Below are positions 30,135-38,428 of a stretch of DNA of 64,000 nt, piece after piece (positions within the stretch are counted from its first letter, which is position 1; each line of letters begins with the position of its first letter). A model generated the notes under the pieces. That model saw only the letters and a program-made list of their open reading frames with translations, ran no database searches and was not told the DNA's origin. The DNA comes from Saccharomycopsis fibuligera x Saccharomycopsis cf. fibuligera (Eukaryota; Ascomycota; Saccharomycetes; Ascoideales; Saccharomycopsidaceae). A program made the translations under genes and the position numbers. The stretch covers positions 1,302,001 through 1,366,000 of the forward strand of contig CP012814.1 in the NCBI GenBank assembly GCA_001936135.1, written 5' to 3'.

Positions 30135-33100
30135 ATGACTGCTTCTTCAGATTCAGAATACATTGAGTCAGATTATGCTGAAGAAAGTGATGACGAAAAG
30201 TTGCTCTCTGAAGCATCGAAACTTAAGAGTATAATCAATGATGATAATAAAAACGAAGTGGATGAGAATGAAGAAGCTCTAGTGTTTTCCGATGATGAAG
30301 ATGACGAGTATGACGAAGCAGAAGAAGATGATGAAGAATTTGTGCAAAGACTTGCTCAACATGGATTGAGCGATGATGGCGAGGAATATGAGGATAGTCA
30401 GCTATCAAATGACAAAAGAGCAAGAGAAAATGTACCGCAACAGCGCAAGAGAAACGAAACTCAACAACAACGGCAACCGCTGGTCGTTTCGCAATCAGAC
30501 TTTGACTATAATGACGAAGAAGAATACCTTGATTTTGGGTCAGATGATGATGACCTTGATGATGACGAAGATGATGATTATGATGAAGATTTGGATGATG
30601 ATGATCTTTTTGTTCCAAGTGATGAAGAAGGTGAAAACGATGAAGAATTGAATATGGAAAATGGGGCATTCAAAGATGCTCTTCGAGAAGCTGCTAACTT
30701 TAAAAAACGTAAAAATAAAGGTGCCAACAAATCGACTAAAAAGAAAACCCTCACTGCTAGAATTAGAGAACTCGATCCAGTAGTTAGAATGAAGTTAAGT
30801 GAGGCTAATGAAGCATTTGTTAGTAATGACATCAACGCGGCTCAAAAATTGTACCAAGAAGTTATCAGAAGGGATCCCAAGAATTTTCCTGCTTTTAAAG
30901 CATTGGGAGAAATCTTCAAAAATAAAGGCAGATTAGAAGAATGTTGTATATGTTGGGTGATTGCTGCTCAACTTAACCCCAGAGACGCGGAATTTTGGGC
31001 CACAGTGGCAGAATTAAGTCTTTCGCTCGGTAATACTAAACGTGCATTGTATTGTTACCGATACGCCATAAGACATGATACAAAAGATCACAAGTATTTG
31101 TGGGAAAGGGCTAAATTGAATATTGAAGTTGGTAGATTAACTAAGGCATTGACTGATTTCCAAAAAATATGGGAGCATCACCCAACTGATCAACGAGTAG
31201 TTATTGAGTTGGCAAAACTTTATTCTGACCAAAATAGAATCAATGATGCCATAAACATGTATTTACAAATTCTTAATCACAATATCGAATATTACTCTCG
31301 AGATACCGACGAGCCTAAAGACTTTCCCGATTTTGAATGGTCAGAGTTAAATATTCTTTCAGAGTTGTTTTATAAGCAGGGTAGATTTAAAACTGGATTA
31401 GAAGTGGTTAAGCAAACCGCTAGATGGTTACAAGGCAGAAGTGATGAATCTTTTTGGGATGATGAGAAAATTGATGCTGAATTTGATGAGAGAAGAACAG
31501 AAAATATAAACTATCAGCGATTATTACCAATGAAGAAGCATAGACCTTATGATCTACCAATAGATATACGAGTAAAATTAGGTCTCTTCAGACTTCGCCT
31601 TAATGATATCAGCGAAGCAATTGTACATTTCAATTTCCTTTTGGAAGAACAAAACGTTGAAGAGGTCTATGACTTGTTTTTGCAGGTAGGTGGAGCATTG
31701 GAAAATGTCCGTCAATTCAAAGATGCATTAAGATTTTATACCCCATTGTCATACTTGGACAGCTATGCTACGGTTGACTTGGTTGCTTCAATGGGTAGAT
31801 GTTTGCAAGAAATTGGCGATTATGAACAAGCGGTAGAAGCATACGAAACGGTGCTTGAAGCAGAACCAGACAATTTGAATGTGAAATTAGCATTAGCAGA
31901 AACGCTATATTATCATGGGGCTACTGAAAAATCTCAAAACTTGATGAAAGAAGTACGCGCTAAATCTAAAGAGTTGCTGAAAACCACTACTTCTGATACA
32001 TATAAAGCTAATTTATCTTCTATTGAAACTAGTGCTGCTACAACCGAGGCAGAGATTGGTGATGTTTCAACTACGTCAAGACTGAAAAAAAAGAAGCGGA
32101 AACAAGAATTGTCAGAAGGTGAAAAAAAGGATTTGGAAACTAAATTAATTTCCGATACGCATGGTAAATACGAAAGATTGAAACGGTTGTGGCCATTAAC
32201 TGAGCATGGAGATACGGCTGCTATTAATGTGTGGATTCAGCTCGCATCGGAACTTATTGAAGTATTTTGTGGGGTCAAGTCGCTTTTCATTAAGGAAAGA
32301 ATGAGACCTGATCATGAATTGGTTTATAATAAAAGAAGTTACAAAATGGATATCGATCAAAGATTGGATAAACTTGCCAAATTGCATGAACTTGCAAATA
32401 GTAACTATCATAAAATTAATCCCTCATTCACTTTAGATGAAACCAGTTATCGTGGTCTTGATTTTGATATTTGGTTTGACATATTCATGGAATATGCATT
32501 ATTGCTAGCCAAATATGATGATGCGGATGATGCTACACAAGCAATTGAAATTGCTGGTAATGTCACTGTTTTTCAAAAAGATCAAAATCGACAACAAGTC
32601 ATTAGACTTGTAAAGTTATCCGTCAATTATTTCACCAAAGATTACGAGAACCAAATGACGGCAGTGCGTGATATTTTGAATGCTAGCATGTTTGCTAAAG
32701 ATTCATACAGACTATTCACTCTCAGTTTGGGCACGGGCCGCAAAGCGGTAGAAGCATTTATTTCATTAAACCACCAAAAATATTTCTTGCGTCAAATTAA
32801 AGGCTGGGATTCTCTTAGGTTTGGTAAATTTGTCTCTGGTCAAGCTAAGATGGACGAAAATGAAAATATTAATTATGATTATTCCAAACTACATCCATAT
32901 CTAGTGTCAGTTTATTCTCAAGTGATGCTTGGAGGCAAAAGTTATTTTTCCGCCATTGTCTACTTGCTCAAAATTTACAATGAATTTAAAAATGATCCAC
33001 TAGTTTGCTTTTTGCTAGGTATTGCTTGTTTGCATAGAGCGATGCAGCGGCTTGTGGAAAACCGACACATGTTTGTATTGCAAGCAATTTGCTTCTTTAA

Positions 33101-33359
33101 TGAGTACAAAGAATTGAGGATTGAGCACGGTGATGCTCATGAAGCACAAGAAGTGGATTTCAATACTGGTAGGTTGTTTCAACAGCTTGGTTTGACTACA
33201 ATTGCGGCACAATATTATGAAAAAGTGCTTACTTATACTGGATTGCTTGAAGATTATGATTTGAAAAAAGAAGCCGCTTATAACTTGTATTTGATTTATA
33301 ATACTAGTGGGAATCCGCAATTAGCTAGGCTGATTATGGATAAATACTTGACTGTTTAA
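30135..33359 (+). CDS. TFC4: TFIIIC subunit tau131 (TPR protein Tfc4)
   Basis: TPR subunit of RNA polymerase III factor TFIIIC that binds box A as part of subcomplex tauA and recruits TFIIIB. 1074 residues from the ATG at 30135, close to the family length. The first 180 residues are acidic (many Asp/Glu runs). A basic KKRKNKGANKSTKKK segment follows. Then come the family-typical DPVVRMKLSEANEAF and tandem TPRs (AQKLYQEVIRRDPKNFPAFK, LEECCICWVIAAQLNPRD, AEFWATVAELSLSLGN and others to about 610), a Lys-rich linker near 650, and further helical repeats to the C-terminus (QLARLIMDKYLTV). The stop codon lies inside a short 14-bp tandem repeat. Confidence 0.95.
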   Translation: MTASSDSEYIESDYAEESDDEKLLSEASKLKSIINDDNKNEVDENEEALVFSDDEDDEYDEAEEDDEEFVQRLAQHGLSDDGEEYEDSQLSNDKRARENVPQQRKRNETQQQRQPLVVSQSDFDYNDEEEYLDFGSDDDDLDDDEDDDYDEDLDDDDLFVPSDEEGENDEELNMENGAFKDALREAANFKKRKNKGANKSTKKKTLTARIRELDPVVRMKLSEANEAFVSNDINAAQKLYQEVIRRDPKNFPAFKALGEIFKNKGRLEECCICWVIAAQLNPRDAEFWATVAELSLSLGNTKRALYCYRYAIRHDTKDHKYLWERAKLNIEVGRLTKALTDFQKIWEHHPTDQRVVIELAKLYSDQNRINDAINMYLQILNHNIEYYSRDTDEPKDFPDFEWSELNILSELFYKQGRFKTGLEVVKQTARWLQGRSDESFWDDEKIDAEFDERRTENINYQRLLPMKKHRPYDLPIDIRVKLGLFRLRLNDISEAIVHFNFLLEEQNVEEVYDLFLQVGGALENVRQFKDALRFYTPLSYLDSYATVDLVASMGRCLQEIGDYEQAVEAYETVLEAEPDNLNVKLALAETLYYHGATEKSQNLMKEVRAKSKELLKTTTSDTYKANLSSIETSAATTEAEIGDVSTTSRLKKKKRKQELSEGEKKDLETKLISDTHGKYERLKRLWPLTEHGDTAAINVWIQLASELIEVFCGVKSLFIKERMRPDHELVYNKRSYKMDIDQRLDKLAKLHELANSNYHKINPSFTLDETSYRGLDFDIWFDIFMEYALLLAKYDDADDATQAIEIAGNVTVFQKDQNRQQVIRLVKLSVNYFTKDYENQMTAVRDILNASMFAKDSYRLFTLSLGTGRKAVEAFISLNHQKYFLRQIKGWDSLRFGKFVSGQAKMDENENINYDYSKLHPYLVSVYSQVMLGGKSYFSAIVYLLKIYNEFKNDPLVCFLLGIACLHRAMQRLVENRHMFVLQAICFFNEYKELRIEHGDAHEAQEVDFNTGRLFQQLGLTTIAAQYYEKVLTYTGLLEDYDLKKEAAYNLYLIYNTSGNPQLARLIMDKYLTV

Positions 33360-33394
33360 GTTTGACTGTTTGAGTTTGACTGTTTGAGTTTGAC
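33347..33394. repeat. 14-bp tandem repeat across the TFC4 stop codon
   Basis: About 3.4 copies of TTTGACTGTTTGAG; the first copy (with A for G and C for T) contains the TFC4 stop TAA. The next copy would supply an in-frame TGA if that stop were lost. Confidence 0.85.
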
Positions 33395-34362
33395 TTTGGC
33401 TGACTATTATATTATTATTTATTCTTTTTTCTTTTTTTTTTTTTTTTGTTTCTATTCTCTCCGGTGTCTTCTGAATAACTTTTTTTTATGATAATTGTTT
33501 TTTTTTTTTTTTTTTTTTTTCACGTTCCAATGTATATTTCCAAAATTAGTGTTTATTTCTTTTTTTATCCTAATTTTCTAGATTTCAGTTCATTGTTGTA
33601 TACATGCTCATTAATGCAAACTTTATCAATTCTTTATTACTTCAAAAGTAGACACTTGCTTTTAAGTTCCCTATCAGATTGTGTAATATATGCTTACCCT
33701 CGTAAAGAAAAAAAAAATCACAAACACTTTTGACGAAAAATATTTGAGCGCGTTAATGTTTACAAAACTTAGCGAATACATAATCATTATCTTTGACCCT
33801 TTTGAAGCCAAGCCAAATACCTACCATACATTTTTCAAATTAAGACGAAAAAAAGGAAAGAGTGGGAAATAAAACTCTATCTAAATTAAGTTTTACCAGC
33901 GGTTGTACCCAGGTTTATACTATTATTATTGGTATAACTACATGCACATGTAACTGTTTCCTCCCTTCTGACAACGGCGGCATAAGAGAGAACTTCAATT
34001 CTTGTAAATCAGCAGTATCAGAGTTCTCATCACTGGAAGCCATTTTGGTTTCTAGCACCCATCACCTATCATCTTTAATAAGCCCAAAAAGTCTTTTCTT
34101 ATAACTTTTTCTTATTTAGGAGAAGTAAATTTCACTAATAGGACCTTTACGTTTACCAAAAGGCTTGTTTCCCATTAGCAAGATACCAAACGTTCTTTTG
34201 AAAGTTTTTTACTTTATTTTTTTTTTTTTTTTTTTTCTCGCCCTGTGTCTGATCATACGTGCTTTTAGTCCAAGCTACATACATCACTTAACGATCATTT
34301 ACCTATCAGCAAAGTCAGCAATCCCCACTTCGTCTTTTCATTTGAAGCTAATCAACCCATGC
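33360..34362. other. Convergent intergenic region TFC4/ALF1
   Basis: 1 kb. Poly-T tracts at about 33431-33448, 33498-33520 and 34215-34236. A 42-codon minus-strand frame at 33915-34043 begins like a real protein and is reported separately. Otherwise nothing recognised. Confidence 0.5.
33915..34043 (-). CDS. Possible small ORF, 42 residues
   Basis: ATG at 34043 follows an A-rich AACCAAA context. The first 30 residues (beginning MASSDENSDTADLQELKF) have ordinary yeast-protein composition: acidic, Ser-rich, then a hydrophobic tail. The stop comes after an Ile/Val-rich end. I recognise no family. It could be a true small protein, the first exon of a spliced gene, or chance. Confidence 0.25.
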   Translation of the reverse strand: MASSDENSDTADLQELKFSLMPPLSEGRKQLHVHVVIPIIIV

Positions 34363-35298
34363 TTAAAGTTCATCCTCACTACTATCCCCCATCTCCATCT
34401 CATCCATCAAGTCTACAACCCCAAATTGTTCCCCTACCTCAACATTAACTGGTTTAACAAAGCTTCCATAATTTTTGCCACACTCAAAATACCTTTTTCC
34501 TGATCCTTTAACTGACCCATCATTTTTCCCTAATGGCTCATCTAACGCTATTCCGATCCAAATAAAATCAGCAATGGGGTAAGGAATCTCAGGCACGGGG
34601 CCCACGTATTTAACTGTTCCTCTTCTACCATCTGTATTTTTCGCGCAAGCAGGAGAATTTTCTGATAATATTTGACAGCGGTCGCCAACTTTTATTGACT
34701 TTGATTTTTCCAAATTCAACTCAAATTGCAGTTGTTGCAAACTTGCCACTTCGGGACTAAATCTTCCCAACTTGTGTTGCTTTTTCCAATATAGTACTGA
34801 ATCTTGTCTTGATTGGTATGATTTTTCATCATATTTGAATCGTGCCTTACTCAACTCATCGTCTTCATCTTCCAAATCTTTACCATCTCCGTTAATTCCA
34901 CCACTTGCGGGGTCATTATTGTTATTGGATGACGATGACGCTGATATTCTTGCTAGATCTTTTAAATCAGAATCTGGTCTAATGTCATCAACATGAACTC
35001 TAACTAGTGGTCGTAATGCATCAAAACTACTCAATCTAACATTTTCATCATTATTATTACTGTTGTTACTTCCATTTAAATCACTGTTCGCTATGCTTTC
35101 ATTATTATTGGTATTACTTGTAAGCTCAATTGCTTGAGCCATGGTTGATGAAGGATAAACAAGAACACGTTGCCATTGCGGCGGTATCCCGGTGATCAAC
35201 TCTAAGCGCTGTTTAAAATATGCTAATGTCCATTGTTTAGAAATTCGGCGCTCTGAAGAAGTTAAAGCCGAAGTGACAAACACGTTTATATCGGACAT
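34363..35298 (-). CDS. ALF1: Tubulin-folding cofactor B (Alf1)
   Basis: Chaperone binding alpha-tubulin on the folding and dissociation pathway. 311 residues from the ATG at 35298; S. cerevisiae Alf1 is about 250. The N-terminal ubiquitin-like domain (FVTSALTSSERRISKQWT, LELITGIPPQWQRVLVY) is interrupted by an Asn/Ser-rich insert, which explains the extra length. Next come a charged helical segment (KARFKYDEKSYQSRQDSVL) and a CAP-Gly domain with VGDRCQI, GRRGTVKYVG, WIGIALDEPLGKNDG and YFECGKNYGSFVKP. The acidic C-terminus ends EDEL, near the DEI/DMI-type tail of cofactor B that contacts tubulin cofactor E. Divergent from LSM7. Confidence 0.94.
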   Translation of the reverse strand: MSDINVFVTSALTSSERRISKQWTLAYFKQRLELITGIPPQWQRVLVYPSSTMAQAIELTSNTNNNESIANSDLNGSNNSNNNDENVRLSSFDALRPLVRVHVDDIRPDSDLKDLARISASSSSNNNNDPASGGINGDGKDLEDEDDELSKARFKYDEKSYQSRQDSVLYWKKQHKLGRFSPEVASLQQLQFELNLEKSKSIKVGDRCQILSENSPACAKNTDGRRGTVKYVGPVPEIPYPIADFIWIGIALDEPLGKNDGSVKGSGKRYFECGKNYGSFVKPVNVEVGEQFGVVDLMDEMEMGDSSEDEL

Positions 35299-35559
35299 TT
35301 CGTCTGAGCTGTTTGACTATTGATGTTAGTGTTATTGTAGAGTATCTTGTTTATTGCGTCGTTTGATATTGTTGATGTTATGCTAACATTATGTTGGATG
35401 ACGGCGCTTAAAAATGCATTTCTGTCCGGGTAATCTCTGTTATATTATTAAAGTGTGAAAGTGGAAAACGGAAAACAAAACAGAAAACAGCGGCAAGCGC
35501 TGAAAAGAAGAGAAGAGAGTGCAAGCTAAGACAGTGCAATAATTACAGTATCAGCAGCC
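35299..35559. promoter_or_regulatory. Divergent promoter ALF1/LSM7
   Basis: Only 261 bp separate the two ATGs, so the two genes probably share a bidirectional promoter. No named site seen. Confidence 0.5.
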
Positions 35560-36093
35560 ATGGACAGAGTATGTATAGCGTTGATGCCAGAAGTAATTGG
35601 GGTAGCTTTGAAGTTGAAGAAACCTTGAATGGGTGTACTCGCTTTGTAGTTTTGCCGTTCAAGGATTCTTGACAGAATCCATCCACGCATAGACATTAAA
35701 TACTAACATCAATAGCGCAACAACTACAACAACAAACGCAGACATGACAACAATAACAACAGCAAGTCCAACAACAAGACGGACTGGCCCAAAAGAGAAG
35801 CCATTCTCGATCTTGCAAAGTACATGGACAAGCAAATCCGAGTGAAATTCATTGGCGGCAGACAAGTGGTGGGCACATTGAAAGGATACGATCAATTGAT
35901 GAACTTAGTGCTTGATGAAGTGACGGAAACTCTTAGAGACCCAGAAGATGAAACAGTGCTTTTGAAGGAGAAGGTTAGACAGTTAGGACTTGTGGTGGTG
36001 AGGGGACCATTGCTTTTGACGATATCACCGGTTGATGGCAGCGAGGAGATTGACAATCCGTTCTTGGAACAAGAGGAGGAAGTGGCCATATAG
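35560..36093 (+). CDS. LSM7: Sm-like protein Lsm7, spliced
   Basis: Subunit of the Lsm1-7 ring (mRNA decapping) and the Lsm2-8 ring (U6 snRNA binding). Exons 35560-35568 (three codons) and 35716-36093 encode 128 residues. The donor is GTATGT, the branch site TACTAAC is at 35701-35707, and the acceptor is ATCAATAG; phase 0. The spliced N-terminus is Asn/Arg-rich and leads into the Lsm7 signature WPKREAILDLAKYMDKQIRV. Sm1 motif: VGTLKGYDQLMNLVLDE; Sm2: LGLVVVRGPLLLTISP. Without exon 1 and the start of exon 2 the conserved PKREAILDLAKY segment would be lost, so the spliced model is required. Confidence 0.95.
35569..35715 (+). other. Spliceosomal intron of LSM7
   Basis: 147 nt, GTATGT donor after the third codon, TACTAAC eight bases before the TAG acceptor ending at 35715. 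Confidence 0.93.
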
Positions 36094-36396
36094 GAGTGTA
36101 TAGTAGTAATTGATAAGTTGGGATGTATTGTATTGTACTGTTGATGATGTTGTTAGATTGTTGTAAAAGTTCATAGTATTAGTCTATGGTGGTAGCCCCG
36201 TAGTGCGTCTATCTGCTGATAAGTTTCTCCGGCGGCGATCGGAGAAAAAATTTTGATAAGAGAAAAACGTTGCAGTCGCTATATCAGTTACAATTATATA
36301 TACTCCACCCGTTCACCTTATCCTCATTCATTGGTACCACTATCCATCACTATCTTTCTATTACCATAACCACACCCACCAACTTGCTCATTCATA
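36094..36396. other. LSM7-FUR1 intergenic region
   Basis: 303 bp between tandem genes. TATA-like ATTATATATACTCC lies about 100 bp upstream of FUR1. Nothing else recognised. Confidence 0.5.
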
Positions 36397-37038
36397 ATGT
36401 CCGATAAAAACGTCATTCTCCTCACCCAAACCAACCAACTTCTTTCCCTTTACTCCATCATCCGTTCCAAGGACACTCAACGTTCTGACTTTGTCTTCTA
36501 CTCCGACAGAATCATTCGTTTATTAGTGGAAGAGGGTCTTAATCAGCTTCCTGTCGAACCAGTAACTGTTACTACTCCAACAGAAGAATCTTTCAACGGG
36601 GTCAAATTCCTTGGTAAAATATGTGGGGTTTCCATCATTCGTGCTGGTGAGTCAATGGAACAGGGACTTAGAGACTGTTGTCGTAGTGTCAGATTAGGTA
36701 AAATTTTGATACAAAGGGACGAAGAAACTGCGTTGCCTAAATTGTTCTATGAAAAATTGCCAACTGATATCAAAGACAGATATGTATTTTTGCTTGACCC
36801 AATGCTTGCTACTGGTGGTTCGGCTATAATGGCTACCGACGTGTTGCTTAGCAGAGGTGTCAAACCAGAAAGAATCTTTTTTTTAAATTTGGTTTCTAAT
36901 CCGGAGGGGATTGCTAATTATCATGGTAAGTTCCCTGACATTAAGATCATCACTGGGGCTATTGATAAAGGGCTTGATGCTCAGAAGTATGTGGTGCCTG
37001 GTTGTGGTGATTTTGGTGACAGATATTATTGTATTTGA
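36397..37038 (+). CDS. FUR1: Uracil phosphoribosyltransferase
   Basis: Pyrimidine salvage enzyme: uracil + PRPP gives UMP + PPi; also the step that activates 5-fluorouracil derived from flucytosine. 213 residues from the ATG at 36397, normal for fungi. Motifs: VFYSDRIIRLLVEEGLNQLP near the N-terminus, GKICGVSIIRAGESMEQGLR, the PRPP-binding loop DPMLATGGSA, and the uracil-binding C-terminus PGCGDFGDRYYCI. The Arg in CRSVRLGKILIQRDEE, mutated in some flucytosine-resistant Candida isolates, is intact. Single exon, no oddities. Confidence 0.96.
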   Translation: MSDKNVILLTQTNQLLSLYSIIRSKDTQRSDFVFYSDRIIRLLVEEGLNQLPVEPVTVTTPTEESFNGVKFLGKICGVSIIRAGESMEQGLRDCCRSVRLGKILIQRDEETALPKLFYEKLPTDIKDRYVFLLDPMLATGGSAIMATDVLLSRGVKPERIFFLNLVSNPEGIANYHGKFPDIKIITGAIDKGLDAQKYVVPGCGDFGDRYYCI

Positions 37039-38010
37039 GATAGAGGAAGCTAGTTGTAGGGCTTTGTTTTTACTTTTTGTTGAGTTTCCTATGATTACTC
37101 GTTGTAATTTATTTGCAGTTAGTAATATAGTTTCTTTTCTTTTTTATTATGTTGAAAAAATATAATTTAGATTTGCATGTTTGTTGTATTAGTAGAGAGA
37201 GAAATGAATAGGCGGGTGGTGATGAGGTAAGTTAGAATGGCTGGTTATCAAATGATAGTTGAAACTGTCGCTACATAATATATATGAAACGCTTAATCAA
37301 TAGGTAGGGTATTATATTTTGTGAGTTACTTCATTCATTTCGGTACGCTGATAGAACTTACTTAGATCAACGATTCACAGTGAATATTTATTATCTATTA
37401 GATATAACCCAATAGGTAAACACTTTTCCGTTAGACAGCTACGTTATATGCTTCAGATACTACAGCAACTATATATATCACTAACAATAGTGAGAAAGTC
37501 TAAATTTACGCCTTTCATGGATTGAAGGATTGATTCTACGCTAGCTTGGATATTACAATTGTTTCTGAGAGGCCAATTATTCTCTATTATTAAGTGAAGT
37601 ATATTCGCTTGCAATTAATTTTTTGATAGTATTATTTTTTCCGTGACTTTGATCTACAACCAAGGGACAAATCAACCTGTCAGAAAACAATGAAACCAAT
37701 ATCAAGAATACTATTTAAAGTGACTTATGCTGCTACTCCCTTGTACCAATTGATAAAAGAATACTGCAAGATTTGTCTAATGCTGGTGATTGGGAGATTA
37801 AAAGATGGTTTATTTAGTACATACAACTAAAGAAAAGATTTGGTGATGTTGCGCCCTTTACTGTGCTTGTTGTCTCTTAGTGCTATACCTAAAAATATAT
37901 GTGTCACATGCTTTGTCATGTTATATGTCATGTGATAATTTTGATGGCTGCGAAAAAGAAATTTTATTAATTTTTTTTTTGCTGTTCTCTGTTTTTCAGT
38001 TTCAATTTCG

Positions 38011-38023
38011 TTTTTCGCGCGCC
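38011..38023. promoter_or_regulatory. SCB/E2F-like element upstream of TOP1
   Basis: TTTTTCGCGCGCC; the minus strand reads CGCGAAA, the SBF core. It shares TTTTCGCGCG with the SGS1 promoter. Confidence 0.5.
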
Positions 38024-38205
38024 TCAAAGTAAGACAAAGACTTTAATTTTTTTTTGTTTTTGCTCTTCACTCTCTCGTCCGCTCTCACACACTCGTACTC
38101 TCATCACCGCTCGCTGTTATCCCCAGCTCGCTCTTTTACTTCACTTTCTTTTGGAAAAGCTTTTTCTCTACATCAACAAGCTCAACCCATCTCAATCGCA
38201 CTTTT

Positions 38206-38217
38206 TATATATATAAA
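38206..38217 (+). promoter_or_regulatory. TATA box of TOP1
   Basis: TATATATATAAA, 212 bp upstream of the first TOP1 ATG. It would place transcription starts roughly between 38250 and 38340. Confidence 0.5.
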
Positions 38218-38428
38218 GATATTTTCTGTTCAATTTTTAATTGCTCCTTTCACTTGGAGAGCCTGCGTTTTGAGATCCAGTATCCGCCTAGCAAGCTACA
38301 ATAGCCTCACTACCACTGCGAAACACATTACCACAGTTCCAGCTTCAACTACAACCCTAGGTACAAGCCGCATCGCAAATCGCCGTTATCAATCCACCAC
38401 CAAAGCATCTACTTTCTTGTCCTCGAAC

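Larger units (their letters stand above)
37039..38428. other. FUR1-TOP1 intergenic region and TOP1 leader
   Basis: 1.39 kb. The left part is AT-rich and featureless. The right part holds a TTTTTCGCGCGCC element (38011-38023), a TATA tract at 38206-38217, and from 38054 an ATG-free frame continuous with TOP1 that reads as a presequence (see findings). Confidence 0.6.

Noticed and set aside
30235-30669. Minus-strand His-rich frame
   Set aside because: Antisense shadow of the Asp/Glu-rich start of TFC4.
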